A stretch of DNA of 64,000 nt from Eucommia ulmoides (GCA_016647705.1 CM028326.1:29027401-29091400); one strand, 5' to 3'. Shown: positions 10,401-23,052, counted from the stretch's first letter. Translations and numbers: made by a program. The notes: a model not told the origin generated them from the sequence alone.

Positions 10401-10559
10401 TAAGTAAGAAAAGACTAAAAATTCTCATTTAGCCATTGTCTCTAAGGGAAAGAAACGACAAAAAGATAAAGGTCAGAAAACTGCAGTTGGAACACAATAG
10501 TCCAAATTGCAAAAAAATCAAGATGCGGAATTTACCTATTTTTTCTAAAAGGGGAGTGT

Positions 10560-11800
10560 TCCAAGTACGCTGCATGGCGTGCAAAGAAGGGTATGCTTCT
10601 TACTCTTATTTGTTCTAAAGTTAATTTGGCTTATGTACCAAGTCACACTTGGTGGGTAGATTCTGATGCTACTACTCAAGTAAATGTCTCTATGCGGGGT
10701 TGTTTATGGAGCTGAAAGGTAAATGATACTGAAAGATTAATCCATGTGGGCGATGGCAAAACAGTTGTTGTGGAGGCAATAAGGACTTTTAGATTATCAT
10801 TAAAGACTGGTTATTTTTGGGTTTTGAAAGAGACATATGTTGTACCATCATTTAGATGGAATTTGATTTCTATTTCTACTTTGGACAAGTTTGGTTTTTC
10901 TTGTTCATTTAGAAATAATAAATTCAGTCTCTTTCAAGATTCAAATATTGTTGCAACTGGTGCTTTGATTGATAATCTATATTTATTGGATACTATTGCT
11001 TCACATAATGAAACCTTGCAAATAATTATTCGTAGTACAAAACGCAAATTAGCTATTGAGAATTCTGTCATGCTTTGGCACAAGCGTTTAGGACATATCT
11101 CTAAACAGAGAATATAGAGGTTTTTTTCTGACGAAATTCTTGATCCCCTTGATTTAACCAATTTCAAAGTTTGTACTGAATGTGTAAAGGAAAAATAGAC
11201 AAATATAAGAAAATTGGTTGTCAATAGGACTTCCAGTGTCTTAGAACTAATACATACTGATATTTGCGGACCATTTCCTAGGGCATCTTGCAATGGACAA
11301 TAGTATTTTATTACGTTTATAGACAACTACTCTCGCTATGGGTACCTCTATTTGATTCATGAGAAGTCTCAATCCTTGGATGTATTTAAGACTTTCAAAG
11401 CTGAAGTTGAAAATCAGCTAGGCAAGAAAATTAAGGCTGTTAAATCTGACTGTGGTGGTGAATACTATGGTCGATATGAAGAATCAGGAGAACAACGTCC
11501 AGAACCCTTTGCAAAATTCCTAGAGGAATGTGGAATCATCCCACAACACACCATGCTGGTCAAATCTAGCATGAACGGTGTTGCTGAGAGACGAAACATA
11601 ATGCTTAAGAACATGGTGAGAAGTATGATAAGTCATTCTTCTTTACTAAAATTACTCTGGGGAAAAGCACTTAAGACTGCAACATATCCTGAACAGGGAA
11701 CCAAGTAAAGTAGTAGCTAAAACCCCTTATGAATTGTGACTAGGAAAAAAATCCTAGCATAAGGCATTTAAACATTTGGGGTTGTCCAGCTGAGGTAAGG
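10560..11800 (+). pseudogene. Copia protease to integrase region (fossil)
   Basis: A pre-integrase block LWHKRLGHIS lies near 11072-11102. Integrase-core words are HTDICGPFP (about 11250-11277), KSDCGGEYYG (11440-11470) and NGVAERRN (about 11575-11598). The protease part before it is weakly recognisable. Broken. Confidence 0.8.
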
Positions 11801-12071
11801 CCTTATAGGCCAAATGAAAAGAAAGTGGACTCAAGAATAGTTAGCTATTCCAAACATTGTTATTAACAATGATCAGATTCCTAACATTGTTCAAGATATA
11901 ATGAAAGATAATAAAGTACTCTCCATTCAAAATCAAGATATTACTACTAAAGATCAAACTCAACAACCTTAAGAAGAAGTGTCACTAAGGCAATCCACTA
12001 GAGAGAAGAGAAGTGCAATTTCAAGTGATTATATCGTCTGTCTCTAAGAACACGAGTTTGACATAGGGACA

Positions 12072-13370
12072 ATGGAAGATGATCCAATTAACTTCCATCA
12101 AGTCAAACAAAGTTCAGACTCTCAAAAGTGGATTGATTTCATGAATGATGAGATGAAATCTATAATGGACAACTACGTTTGGGATCTTGTCAAGTTTCCT
12201 AAAGGTGTGAAGCCCAATGGTTGCAAATGGATATTTAAAACCAAGAAGGATTCGAAAGGCAACATTAAGAAATATAAGGCTCGTCTAGTCACCAAGGGCT
12301 TTACTCAAAACAAAGGCATTGATTATAAAGAGACCTTCTCTCTAGTTTCATCAAAAGACTCTTTTTCAGGATTATCATGGCACTTGTAACTCATTTTGAT
12401 TTAGAGTTACATCAGATGGATGTAAAGACTTCATTTTTCAATAGAGACAATAAGGAAATGATATATATGGTGCAACCATAAAACATTGTATCAGGCAATC
12501 CAAAGTCTACGGTTTGCAAGCTAAAGAAATCCATCTATAATCTCAAATAAGCTTCTCATCAATGGTATCACAAATTTCATCAAATCATTATCTCATATGG
12601 TTTTGAGGTAAATGCAGTTGATAATTGTGTATACCACAAGTTCAGTGGGAGTAAATTCATTTTTCTAGTGCTCTATGTCGATGATATATTGATGGCTAGT
12701 AGCGATATAGGCTTATTGCATAAAACCAAGAGATTTCTAACTAAGAATTTTGAAATAAAAGATCTTGGGGATGCCTATTTTATATTAGGAATAAAAATAC
12801 ACTGAGATCGCTCTCGGGGTATCTTTAGGTTATCACAAAAGAGTTATATCAATAAGGTACTTGCTAGATTTGACATGAAAGATTGTGCACTAGGAGATAC
12901 TCTTGTCGTTAAAGGAGACAAGTTTAGTCTCGCTCAATACCCCAAGAATGAGCTAAAAAAGAAAGAGAAGTAAAGGATTCCTTATGCATCGGCAGTAGGG
13001 AGTTTTATGTACGTTTAAGTATGTACGCGTCCAAATTTAGCATTCATACTTGGAATGTTGGGCAGATACTTAAGTAACCCTGGGATGGATCATTGGAAAA
13101 CAGCAAAACGAGTTATGAGGTATTTACAGAAAATAAAAGATTACATGCTCACTTATCGGAAGACAGATTATTTGGAGATCATTGGGTATTCTGATTCTGA
13201 TTAAGTTTCTAGTTGCTAAAGAGAGAATTCAGAGTAAGATAGTATCTATAGAACATATGAGAATAAAATCCATGATTGTGGATCCGCTCACTAAAGATTT
13301 AGCACCTAAGGTATTTCATGAGCACACTGCTCGTATGGGTGTGGTTTTATTTGATGATATGCTGGTTTAG
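12072..13370 (+). pseudogene. Copia reverse transcriptase and RNase H region (fossil)
   Basis: The RT begins near VWDLVKFPKGVKPNGCKWIF (12176-12235) and holds the YVDDILMAS catalytic box near 12677. The RNase H end reads MIVDPLTKDLAPKVFHEH near 13270-13322. Broken by many changes, as in the rest of this copy. Confidence 0.85.
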
Positions 13371-13804
13371 TGGAAGTTTGTGTTTGTTGAGTATTCTTTT
13401 ATTAGATACGTATATTTGATTACTGCAGAATGAAGTAGATGGGTTAAAGTTTATTTACTCTAAATGTGTTCTTTGTAATTGTGGTTTAAACATAAGAATA
13501 AAAAGATTAAGGATTGATTTCACTACGGAATAAAGAGGGACCAGTTGGAAATAGGCATGTTTGAGATCACATTGTATGTAATTTCCTCTTGCACATCCAT
13601 ACTGAATCTATGTCGTTGAATATATTTGGTATAGTGACCATTGATGGATCTAGTTACGAATATAAATGTAACGAAGGTCGCTTTGATCTAATGCTGGTAT
13701 AGGAGATGGATCAGATTGTAAGGAATGTTTCTAAGGAATATAGCACTTTTGCGCACACTCAAGACTAAGAAATATAACTGTATTCGAAATTTCATATGTA
13801 ACCC

Positions 13805-14261
13805 AAGTGGGAGATTGTTAAGAAATTAATTATTTCCTATTTGGGCTCATATGATTTAATTAAATAGTTATGGGCTATCAATTATAAAGGCCCAAAAAAT
13901 AAGTGATCTAATTAATTGGGTTTAGGAAACATAAAAAGAGTAGGGGTTTTGCAATGTGTGGTGACCCATTAGGCAACTAGGGTTAATGGGGTCTCAACTG
14001 ACCTAATATATAAAGATGTTATATCAGGGTTATGGTTCCCCGAGACTATTAAGCAGCTACTCAACTCCTCATTCCCATCTGTAAGAGAGAACCCATTGAG
14101 GAATATCAGGTGATTCAGTCTGCGGAAGTACTCTGGCCCCCACAATTCATCGCCAGGGAATCAGGTACACTTATTTATATGTTTATAAAACTTTTGATGA
14201 TTTAACATGTTGATTTAAGTTTAAAGATTCTATTGAGATTTATAGGGATTAACTCCCAACA
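13805..14261 (+). mobile_element. Polypurine tract and 3' LTR of the copia element
   Basis: The purine tract AAGTGGGAGAT (13805-13815) abuts an LTR that starts TGTTAAGAAATTAATT (13816) and ends AACTCCCAACA (14261), with the inverted TGTT/AACA ends. Length 446 bp. A TATA-like ATATATAAAG lies near 14010. The following AGATA may be one half of a target duplication, but no partner is visible. Confidence 0.8.
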
Positions 14262-14654
14262 AGATAGAGAACAAAAAATAAAAACAAAAATTATGAAATA
14301 AAATGATAAGAAGAAAATATTTTACATGTGTATTTTTGTCAACAAAAATGTAATATGAGATGTCTCAAGTTTTATAAAAAGGATTGGGAATCATCTTGAT
14401 AATTATCGAAATGATAGGGATATCTAAGATATTAACTCCTTTCAAAAGTATCACCAACTTAAAAATGTAATGTGGGATATTTTAAACTAATTAAATGATA
14501 ATTTTTTATTTTTTTTTTACCAACTACAATACATCTTTGGTATTGAGTGTATTAAATACACTCAATATCATTGATTTTACTGAGACTTAATCTCATCTAT
14601 CTATCTAATATTATCCATGACTGCCTTAAAAGTAAAACAACTAGTTATTTGTTA
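14262..14654. other. AT-rich spacer, partly repeated at the right end of the window
   Basis: AAAAGTATCACCAACTTAAA and the following TGTGGGATATTTTAAACTAA (about 14444-14500) recur in slightly altered form at about 62530-62585, just outside the large gypsy element. No gene seen. Confidence 0.5.
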
Positions 14655-14715
14655 TAGTTGATTGCCTCCTTCGCTTGCTTTTGTTTTTTTTCTTCGGCTA
14701 TTCTCCAGTCTTTCA

Positions 14716-14747
<32 letters not shown>

Positions 14748-16100
14748 TCCTACCCTATGCTCGTCTATTTTTTTCTCGGTCTATCCATTTGCCACCATTT
14801 TCTCCATCTCTTTGTTGCTCAGGCCGGCGTCGATGAGTTTCCGTGATAAGTTGAAATCTAGTAATTTTACACTTCAAATAAAAAATGAACGCATGATAAA
14901 ATCTAGTAATTTTTCATCCCAAATTCAAGGAATTAGAAATGAACACATGTTAAAATCTAGTAATTTTAATGGCCTTCATTTTGAAAGTTTAATTCTCCTA
15001 AACACTGCCTTTGTTTTTGTTTTTTTTGGCCCTAACTTTCTGAAAGATTATTAGATCATTTTTGTTTTTGGTTCAAAGAGTTGTTCTTTTAAGTGGAAAT
15101 CCATCACTTTGTAGTTGTATAAGAGTCACTTTTTGGACCTAAATGAAAGGGTTTTGCTATTTTATCCCTTTTGTTTTCTACTTATTTGTGATCTATAACA
15201 ATTTTCAAGAGATGATTTTGCTATTGGGAACTATTTTAATGTTCTTGTTTGAAACTAATTTTGGCCCATAATTTTAATGAATTTTTGAAGAATGTTTAAA
15301 ACTGTTATAATATCTGTTTTCTCACTTTTTTTTTTTTTTCCTTTGAATTTTGTGATAAAAGGTTTATGGTTTTAATGGAAAAATAAGTTTGGTTTCAATT
15401 AATAGCATTTTGATAGAAACGAATTAACTTACCTTTTGATTGGGAGAAATATTTTTACAAGTTTTATTTAAATTGTTCGCAATTTACAATTTTTACTCAT
15501 GTAAATTTGTACCTATTTTAGTTTGATGTGGGTCTAACATTTTCATTCATTATGTTATGATATTTGTTAAATCAAGTACTTTGATTTTGTGAAAAACTAT
15601 TCTCATTAAGGAAAGTAAACGAGATGGACAGTAAGATAACAAATCAAAGAGAAATGATGCGTAAACTTAATGGTCAAGGATTATTTATGTAAGTATTTCT
15701 CTCAAAATTAATCATTGTGGTTGTATTTATTTAGAGAGAGATATGCGTTTACTACTTTTTGAACTTTCATTAATATTGCAGCACTGACAAAGTTGAAATG
15801 TTTAAAGCATTATGTTTTAGCAGTGACATCAGTGTCGTGGTAATCGCGTGATGTTGCGAGTTTAAGTATGTATGAAATATAATTACATAGTTTATTGGTT
15901 GTTCTTAGATTCATATTTTACAGGGGAAGTATTTTAAGTAAGTATTAGAGTAAGGCAAGTGCTAAAATGATAAAATCGAGCAACTGCTTTAATGAAAAGA
16001 GAAAACAAAGAGTTTAACGTCAATTGCAATAATAACGACTCTGGATCAAACCAGAAGACGAATGTCTCAGGTAGCGAGTCCATGATAAATCAGGTAGGTT
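14655..16100 (+). other. Possible remnant of a spliced host gene with repeated K-S-S-N-F modules, unidentified
   Basis: A frame 14662-15054 contains three tandem modules, LKSSNFTLQIKNERM, IKSSNFSSQIQGIRNEHM and LKSSNFNG, after a low-complexity Leu/Ser start from a (CT)n tract. Further on, an ATG at 15624 opens MDSKITNQREMMRKLNGQGL and meets a GTAAGT donor at 15689. A TTGCAG acceptor at 15780-15781 continues the same frame as TDKVEMFKALCFSSDISVV to a TGA. At about 15966 MIKSSNCFNEKR repeats the module again. The splice signals and frame agreement suggest pieces of a real gene, but I do not recognise the family and there is no long intact frame. Confidence 0.3.
14720..14742. repeat. (CT)n microsatellite
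   Basis: About eleven CT dinucleotides followed by CACACAC. Confidence 0.9.
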
Positions 16101-16277
16101 ATAAGGTAAGTGATCCACATCCTTGTGTTAAAGTTGGTTAGTTTTAGACAATTGTTATTGGTTCTTGTATATGGTGTCTCACCGAGAAATGAGTTATTTA
16201 TCCCTAGTGGAACCAAATGTGTTAAACCTGGTGGCACCTTAACTTAGGTCTGGTGCCACTAGTACTATGTTATATTA

Positions 16278-16805
16278 GGTGGCGTTTGGTAACCTTTTCT
16301 GTTTCTATTACAGCAGTGGAATGGGAATGAGATGAGAATTTTGTTTTCTTCTTATGAATATAATCACGTTTGGTAATGATAATTTTTTTTTTTTGGGAAG
16401 AGAATCGCATTTGGTAACAATTTTATCCTAAAACTAATTTCTTTTTTTTTTTAGTGTTTTTTTTTTTTGGCCGGCAGCGGCAGACGATGGCCGGCAGGCG
16501 GCGTCGAAAGTTGTCAGGTGGCCGGCAGCGGCGGTACCAGCCGATTGGCGGCCGGCAATGCCAGAGATGGCCGCCAGCGGATGGTGGTCGGCCGGCGATG
16601 ATCAATAATTGGGAATGGAATAGGAATTATGAGAAACAACTTTTTTTGTTTCTCATTTCTTAAGAAAAAAATGGGTACAATTCTCAAATGGAAATGGAAT
16701 GGGAACAAGAACAAAAATTACCAAACGCTATTCCCAAACAGAATTCTCAAAAATCTGGGAATGGAATGAGAATTTTTGGAATGGAAACAGTTATCAAACG
16801 AGGCC
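16278..16805. mobile_element. 528-bp Tourist-like MITE with a GC-rich core
   Basis: Ends GGTGGCGTTTGGTAAC and, from the right, GGCCTCGTTTGATAAC, with TTA outside both ends (16275-16277 and 16806-16808). The arms are rich in GGAATGGGAATGAGA-like words on both sides. The centre (about 16468-16600) switches to repeats of GCCGGCAGCGG and GGCGGCCGGCAATG, which look like an expanded or captured GC-rich piece. Frames through this core (for example 16454-16663) are compositional. Confidence 0.75.
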
Positions 16806-17054
16806 TTAGCATTCATGAAAAAGTAGCATCTGAAATAGTTGAAGTTACCAATGTTTTGAATAACGTTACAAATCTAGGGTTAATAATTATATTTTTCCTG
16901 CTGCAAGTTGTCATTGATAAAAAAATTCAATTTTATTTGAAGAATGTTATAAATTTTTTGACGAATGTTACAAGTTTTTTTTTTTTTTTTTTTAACAATG
17001 TTACAAGTTTAGGTCTAATAGTTACAATTTTTTGTAAAGTTTTTGAGTTAGTAA

Positions 17055-17123
17055 ATATATGTAGACATGCAACGATAATATATGTAGACATGCAATGACA
17101 ATATATATAGACATGCAATGATA
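17055..17123. repeat. Three tandem 23-bp units
   Basis: Units start at 17055, 17078 and 17101 and share ATATATRTAGACATGCAAYG; each differs from the next at one to three positions. Confidence 0.9.
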
Positions 17124-17529
17124 GATATATGCACCATAGTTACACTTTTTTTTGGAGTTATTAATTTACTTACATCCAATCCTACCAGTGGAACAATTAA
17201 TGAATACACTATATTTCTAAAAACTTTAATTGTTTGTCTTTGAAGCCCCCCCATTGGGACCAGACTAGCTCTGAGGCCAACAATGGATGTATTAAATAGT
17301 TTGACCGAATAACAGAAACAAGTCATCCATGAAATGGGATTCAGATAGTTGTTAGGCTTAAGTTTTAAAACATTTCCCATGAAGTTATTCTAAGGGCTCG
17401 TGGAAAGATTTGAACATGTTTCTTGTTCTTTAAATGTACATGGTAGGAGGTTGTGCATTACTTCCAAGAATGTGCACCACATCCTTGAAATAAGTTATAA
17501 GGGTCCTAGGAAAAAAAAAAGGTATAATG

Positions 17530-17830
17530 GACAAAATTGAAAAGCTTCATAGAATACCCGATTTAGGAGGCTTATCAATTTCGTTGAGGGACATTGGGGA
17601 ACAACTGTGTGCCTTTGAATCTGTTGGGGTAGAATTCTGGGTTAAGCTTATGTTAGTTATCATTGGGTGCTTCTTGCGTCCGAAAAGCAAGATATAGTTG
17701 AGCCCCTTGTAATTACATATGTTGAAAGGCTTAGACGACATTGCCAATATGAATTGGGAAAGTTTCATGCTTCAATTTCTTTGAGCAGGTTTAAAGAAAC
17801 ATTTAAAATGCTTACCAACATAGGTCTACT
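17530..17830 (+). pseudogene. Fragment resembling the plant transposon-associated DUF1985/Ulp1-type protein, broken
   Basis: One frame reads LGGLSISLRDIGEQLCAFES, then VKLMLVIIGCFLRPKSK, LHMLKGLDDIANMNWESFML and a GLKKHLKC end. The order GxxLxP, then YLxxLxDxDxIxxxNW, then a short Leu-rich stretch resembles proteins carried by plant MULE-type elements with Ulp1 peptidase domains. The frame carries internal stops and no peptidase part is visible, so it is a decayed piece. The match is from memory. Confidence 0.35.
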
Positions 17831-19120
17831 TGATGGTAAGTGCTAGCCCATAACAAAACTGAAGGATTACTTGGCATAGACTTGGTGCACTTTACTACCG
17901 AATGTGGTGCATGTGGCACAAGTGAAGGCATTGGCGACAAAGGCACCAACTTAGTGCACATCAGTGTTATGTGGCTGGCATGGAAGCGGGTAAGACCCTA
18001 GCACGCGACTAAGGAAACGAGGGCCAAGATGTGGCAGAATGTATTGGAGGAATGGGGGTGTTGGACCAAGCTGTTGGGCATGTGTTGACAAAATATTGTG
18101 TCGTTGGGCAATGTGGATACACATTGGTGGCGTTGGTAGATTATATCCATGGGTGAGGCATGGAACCAACGGAAGACCTTAGTGCGGCACGAAGGTAAGG
18201 CGGCACAACGTAAGCAGAAAGCTATGTTGTGAGCTGGGTCATGTGTACTGTATGATGCATCGTTGGGTGTAGCAGTGCATTCTGGTGTTGAAAATGCATA
18301 CGGTCTTGGCAAGTCAGTGGGTACAATGACGCAACAAATGCAACGGAACAACAAATTGTATTGGGCAGTTGGGACTTAGCTAATGGGCAAATTTCAGTTA
18401 GGTATGCCAATTTGTGGCATGTGCTGATCATGTAGGTCAGTTATGGGGCAAATTTTGTGGCTGGACAGAAAACTACCCACGAAAATTGCCTGTGCCAAGC
18501 GTCCAAAATCTGTAGGGCAATTTCTGGCATGTTTGCCTAGCTCTTTGGGGTTGTCAACTGCTATTGTTGTCTATATATAATGTATTTTCAGATTTGTGAA
18601 GGGTAGGGTAGTAAGTGTATGTTTCTGCCACCTTTAGGCCAGAAATTGTATGTGTGTTTCCTTGGTTTGTCTGAGTAATAAAACGGGGTTGGTTTCGGCA
18701 GTAAACGTTGTGTTATGTATTATTTTGGGTACGTGTACGCGCGTTTGGGTGGGCGTGACAGTGGTTGTCCAGGAACCATATGAGTGGCTGATTAGTTGGT
18801 GCGCAATTAGGCCATCACTCGGTTAAAAATTCATGGTGAAAATTTGACCTTGTGATAGTAAGTGATATTGGAGTATAATTTACACATTATTTCTAGCCTA
18901 TTAATCTCGCATCTAATTAATATTTTCCTTCATTTTTTACACAATTTTTTTACTTCGACCATTTTACGCCTGCTGGGGACGTTGTTGATCATCCCCAAGA
19001 TAGACAATATTCCCAATTAAGAGTTTGGGAAAAGAAATAGATAATCAAGAAACAGATAGATCACCTAGAAGAACTAAAAGCTTTCGAGGAGGAGGAAGTA
19101 CTTTATTTCGCATTCTTGAT
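17831..19120. other. Unassigned GC-richer DNA with an LTR-like tail
   Basis: 17880-18560 is rich in TG and GGCA words with no coherent frame on the plus strand; minus-strand frames there are low-complexity Cys/His/Pro-rich and look compositional. Around 18675-18775 come AATAAAA and then GGGTGGGCGTGACA, which could be the end of an LTR or a transcript end. No partner LTR was found. Confidence 0.3.
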
Positions 19121-19124
19121 TTTT

Positions 19125-20330
19125 TCCATTAATTTGTTTTTTCTTATTTTTTCCTTAGTTATTGGTAATTATTATTTGTATTCCGAGTACAAGCCCGGAT
19201 TGTATTCCGATTCCAAGACAAAAGGCATTGGATTATCTATGAATTTGGCGATACAATAACTTTGCGTTCGACATTATCGAGAATTGAGATTGTAGAGATA
19301 AGCTCAAATGGGATATGTGAAATTTTCCTTGATTCGCTCAATTCTACATTCAAAGCTTTCACCTATCCCATTTAATCATATATATATAGAGAGAGAGAGA
19401 GAAAGAGAGAGACAAAAGGCATTGGATTCTCTATAAATCTGGGCGATAAAGTAACTTTGCGTTTGACATCATCGCGAATCGAGATTGTAGAGATAAGGTT
19501 AAATTGGATAGGTGAAATTTTCCTTGATTAACTCATTTCTACATTCAAAGCTTTTCACCCATACCATTTAACCCAATGTATAAATACAAAGGGCATTGGA
19601 TTCTCCATTCATATAGCAATACACTAACTTTGCATTTGGTATTTTCGAGAATCGAGATTATGGATATAAGGACAAATGGGACATGTGAAATTTTCTTTGA
19701 TTGACTCATTTATTAATAAGGTGTAAACGAATCAAGTCGTTCATGAACTGCTCAAGCTCGGCTCGATAATAACTCGTTCGAAACTCGTTCATTTAATAAA
19801 TGAATCAAACTCAACCTTTTAGTTAAGCTCGTTTATTAAATAAACAATATCATATGTTCAAGTTCGGCTCGTTAATGTTCATGAACAATTCGAATAATAT
19901 AAAATTAAAATATTTTATTATATATTTAGTACAAAAAAATCGTAAACTAGATTCTTAAATTTCTTTAATAATATAATCTTACATATCTAATCATTTTAGA
20001 GGTTAATCCAATTAAATTTTATTTTTATAAATATTCATTTAACCTATTTAATTACTATAACATATTGAATTTTTTTTAAAAAAAAAATTCATATTCTTTA
20101 TAATTCATATTTTTTGTTTCACTCGTAAATTAAATATTTAAATTTTGTATACAGATTTTACGAAATAATTATAAATAACTAATTTTATAAAAAAATATCT
20201 ATTATTTATATCGTTATTAAGCATTAAAATTCATTTAATATATGTTTAAAAAAAAAAATGAAATAGCTCGTGAACAGTTCAATTATTAAATGAATAAAAT
20301 TTGAACATAAGATTTCAGTAAAAAATAAGC
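19125..20330. repeat. Duplicated block, copy I: three 175-195 bp units plus a GGCTCG-rich element
   Basis: Units start at about 19217, 19411 and 19585 with GACAAAAGGCATTGGATT and hold ACTTTGCGTTTGACATYATC, AGATTGTAGAGATAAG and GGTGAAATTTTCCTTGATT. They are followed by an AT-rich segment starting GTGTAAACGAATCAAGTCG with words GCTCAAGCTCGGCTCG. The whole arrangement recurs at 32580-33930. An AT/GA microsatellite separates units 1 and 2. Confidence 0.8.
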
Positions 20331-20434
20331 CATTTTTCTGTTCTTTGTCAACGTCAGTCTACATCTAACTTAAAGGACAAAAAGAAAACTGGAATTTTAA
20401 GTGGCGTATTTTCAAACAGTAAATAAACAAGATA

Positions 20435-22775
20435 TGTTACCAAATTGTCTTCCTTTAATTCTCATACTACTTAACTTCTATTTGACCTTTTTTCTAAACA
20501 TGTTCCTTTAGACCGCCTAATTCATGTCCATAAAATAACAAGATAAAATAGCAACATCAAATTTCCGAGTCATAACATAGTTCAAAGTTATAAGGGCACA
20601 ATTAGATCATTATTAATGATATACATATATAGGGATCCATTTCTCACTCCCTATCTGGTCGTCTTAAAACACATGTAGTATGATTTACAAGTTACGATAT
20701 TATATTGACAAAAAAATGAGGATGTCAATCTAAATTACCGTACGAATTTAAGTCTAATCACTATATAAGCGATTGACTTGAGAAATTCAACCTAGTATCT
20801 CCTCGAGTACCGACTTGAAATCTCACATTTGGTTATTCTTAGACTACATGAAATGTGGGAAAGTTTCATGTTCGGCTTTTCATAAACCTCATCTTGGCTC
20901 ATCCAAGGCGACATTGTAAATAATTTTCTAATTCAAGCTTTAGAATTCTAAAATCTCATCTCGCACACTATCTCAGCGTCGAGGCTGATTGTTGTATAAG
21001 TAGCCAACCATTTAGCCTAGTGACATCTACCATCATGGTAAAATGTGTGCTATAACAAATATCCTAAATTATTCATCATACTTTTAATGAATATAAATAA
21101 AGTATAAAATTGTAAATGTGCATCGTGATACTTAGGATCCTTGTTATGTGCGAGGGCAGCCATACTACCACAATGTATAGTTACAGGATCTGTAGAATGT
21201 GGTACTATCTCAAGACTTTTTGAAAAATATTTTTAACCAAACAACCTCTTGAACAGAAGAAGCACGAGCAATATATTTTACTTCCATAATGGATAGTGCA
21301 ATGCAGGAATGCTTTTTTCTAGACCACGAAATAGTACCGTTACTAAATATGAAAGCATATCCTGATGTCAAATTACGTTAGTCCAAGGCACCACTCCAAT
21401 CTACATCACTATATCCTTACAAATGTATATTTCCACTACGATAACAGAGCATATAGTCTACGGTTCCACGAAAAAACCGCAAGTTCCTTTTAATTACTCT
21501 CCAACGAACAATTCTTGGATTGCTCTGGAAACGGCTAATCAACCCCGCAGCATAACATATGTCTGGTCGTGTATACATCATGGCATACATTAGGCTTCTA
21601 ATTTCACTTGCATGTGGTATACGGGACATCTCTTCCTTTTCAACATTAGTTCTAGGACAAATATCAAAACTCAAGGTACTACCCTTCTCAACATGAGTGT
21701 CTACAGGTTTAACATTATGTATTCGAAATCATTCAAGTATCTTCTTAATATAAGTCTCTTGAGATGAAGCAAGAAGTTTCTTAGAACAATATTTAATAAA
21801 TTTAACACTAAGTACATAATTTACTTCACCCATGTCCTTCATATCAAAAGTAAAAGACGAGCATTTTTTAGTGGAGACAATCATCCCTATGTCATTTCCT
21901 GCTAATAAAATGTTGTCTACATACATAGTAAGGATAATATAACCCTTCTCAGACCACTTTATATAAACACAATGATCGTCCTCAATAATGATAAAGCCAA
22001 AAGAAATTATGGCTTGATGGAATTTGAGGTACCATTGTCTAGATGATTGTTTTAGGCCATAAATAGAACGTTTTAGTTTGCACACTTTGCGCTCTTGTTC
22101 CTTGGCCACAAAACCAATAGGTTAATCCATGTAGATCTCCTCATCTAGTTCTCCATTGAGAAAAGAAGTCTTAACATCCCTTTAAAAAAGTTCTAGATCC
22201 AAATGGGCGATAATAGCTAGGATTAGGCGAATAGAGGCAAACCTAACAACAGATGAAAAAGTTTTCTCGTAGTCTACACCCTCTTTTTGAGTGTAACCTT
22301 TCACCACGAGACAAGCTTTGTACCTATTAATAGATCCATCTGCCTAACGTTTAATCTTTAAAACCCATTTGTTTCCAATAGATTTTCGTCCAGACGGAAG
22401 ATCAACTAGTTCCCATACTTGATTTTTTTGCATAGAACTAATATTATATTCCATTATAATTATCCATTCTTTAGTAGCAGGCGACGATAAGGTCTCTTGT
22501 AAAAGAGGAAGGTTCGTCTTCCTCTAGTAAATAACACATAAAAAATTCCTCATCAATTCCAAATAAACATCGAGAAATATTTCCACGTTGATTTCTACCC
22601 AGCTGAAGAGTTTAAGAATTATTTTGTGGTACACTCCCACTATTCTCTAAATCTCACTCACTATCCTCAGCGATCATTGGCATACTTGTATGAGGACGAG
22701 GATTAATATTTCCACTCTCGCCGAGTAATTGTGTAGAGTTATCATTTGACTCATTCAGCTTATATTTTCGGATAA
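20435..22775 (-). mobile_element. Ty1/copia fossil A, 3' part only
   Basis: Minus-strand 3' LTR at about 20435-21134, followed (to the right) by RNase H and reverse transcriptase sequence to about 22500 and an integrase-to-RT linker to about 22775. RT words such as VCKLKRSIYGLKQSSRQWYL and MYVDNILLAGNDIGM are seen on the minus strand at 21890-22105. The LTR is clearly homologous to that of copia B (23454-24127). The 5' half is missing; the copy is broken. Confidence 0.8.
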
Positions 22776-22779
22776 TATT

Positions 22780-23052
22780 CACACACTCACTAACTAAGAT
22801 CACTCAAAATTTTTGTAATATGATGGGATAGAAATCTTAGAGGTATCAACGCATATTTATAGAGAAAATCTCAAAGGATGTGTCCGTTCCAATGGGTGTC
22901 TACCGAAAAGGTATGTTTATTCCAATGAGTGTCTACTGTAGACCTGATCCTTAAGACCAAGAGGTGCACTCATTCATATGGTAACTCTCCATGAATCATA
23001 GGGCCCATGTGGATGCTCCACAGGTCGACCCGACTTGCTCCATAATCCAACA
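22780..23052 (-). mobile_element. LTR fragment of a third copia-like family
   Basis: On the minus strand a purine tract CAAGTGGGAGA is followed at 23052 by TGTTGGATTATGGAGCAAG. A TATAAATATGCG box lies about 190 bp further on (about 22862-22851). This is the layout of a polypurine tract plus 3' LTR. The low-coordinate end is not sharply defined. It is unrelated to the LTRs of A and B and lies between them. 23053-23450 would be the 3' tail of the same element or flank; no frame seen. Confidence 0.45.

Larger units (their letters stand above)
9262..14261 (+). mobile_element. Ty1/copia LTR retrotransposon, broken, no 5' LTR seen
   Basis: Order of parts is leader repeats, gag, protease/integrase, reverse transcriptase, RNase H, polypurine tract, 3' LTR, as in Ty1/copia. 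It is a fossil: gag and pol are interrupted many times. A partner for the 3' LTR was looked for upstream of gag and not found; the sequence to the left changes into the foldback element near 9260. It is therefore a 5'-truncated or rearranged copy. Its age cannot be judged from LTR pairs. Confidence 0.85.

Noticed and set aside
16454-16714. Frames in the GC-rich MITE centre
   Set aside because: Arg/Pro/Gly-rich compositional frames on both strands of the same repeat words.
17951-18431. Cys/His-rich minus-strand frames
   Set aside because: Three overlapping frames with similar make-up, driven by TG and GGCA-rich sequence; no zinc-finger spacing that holds up.
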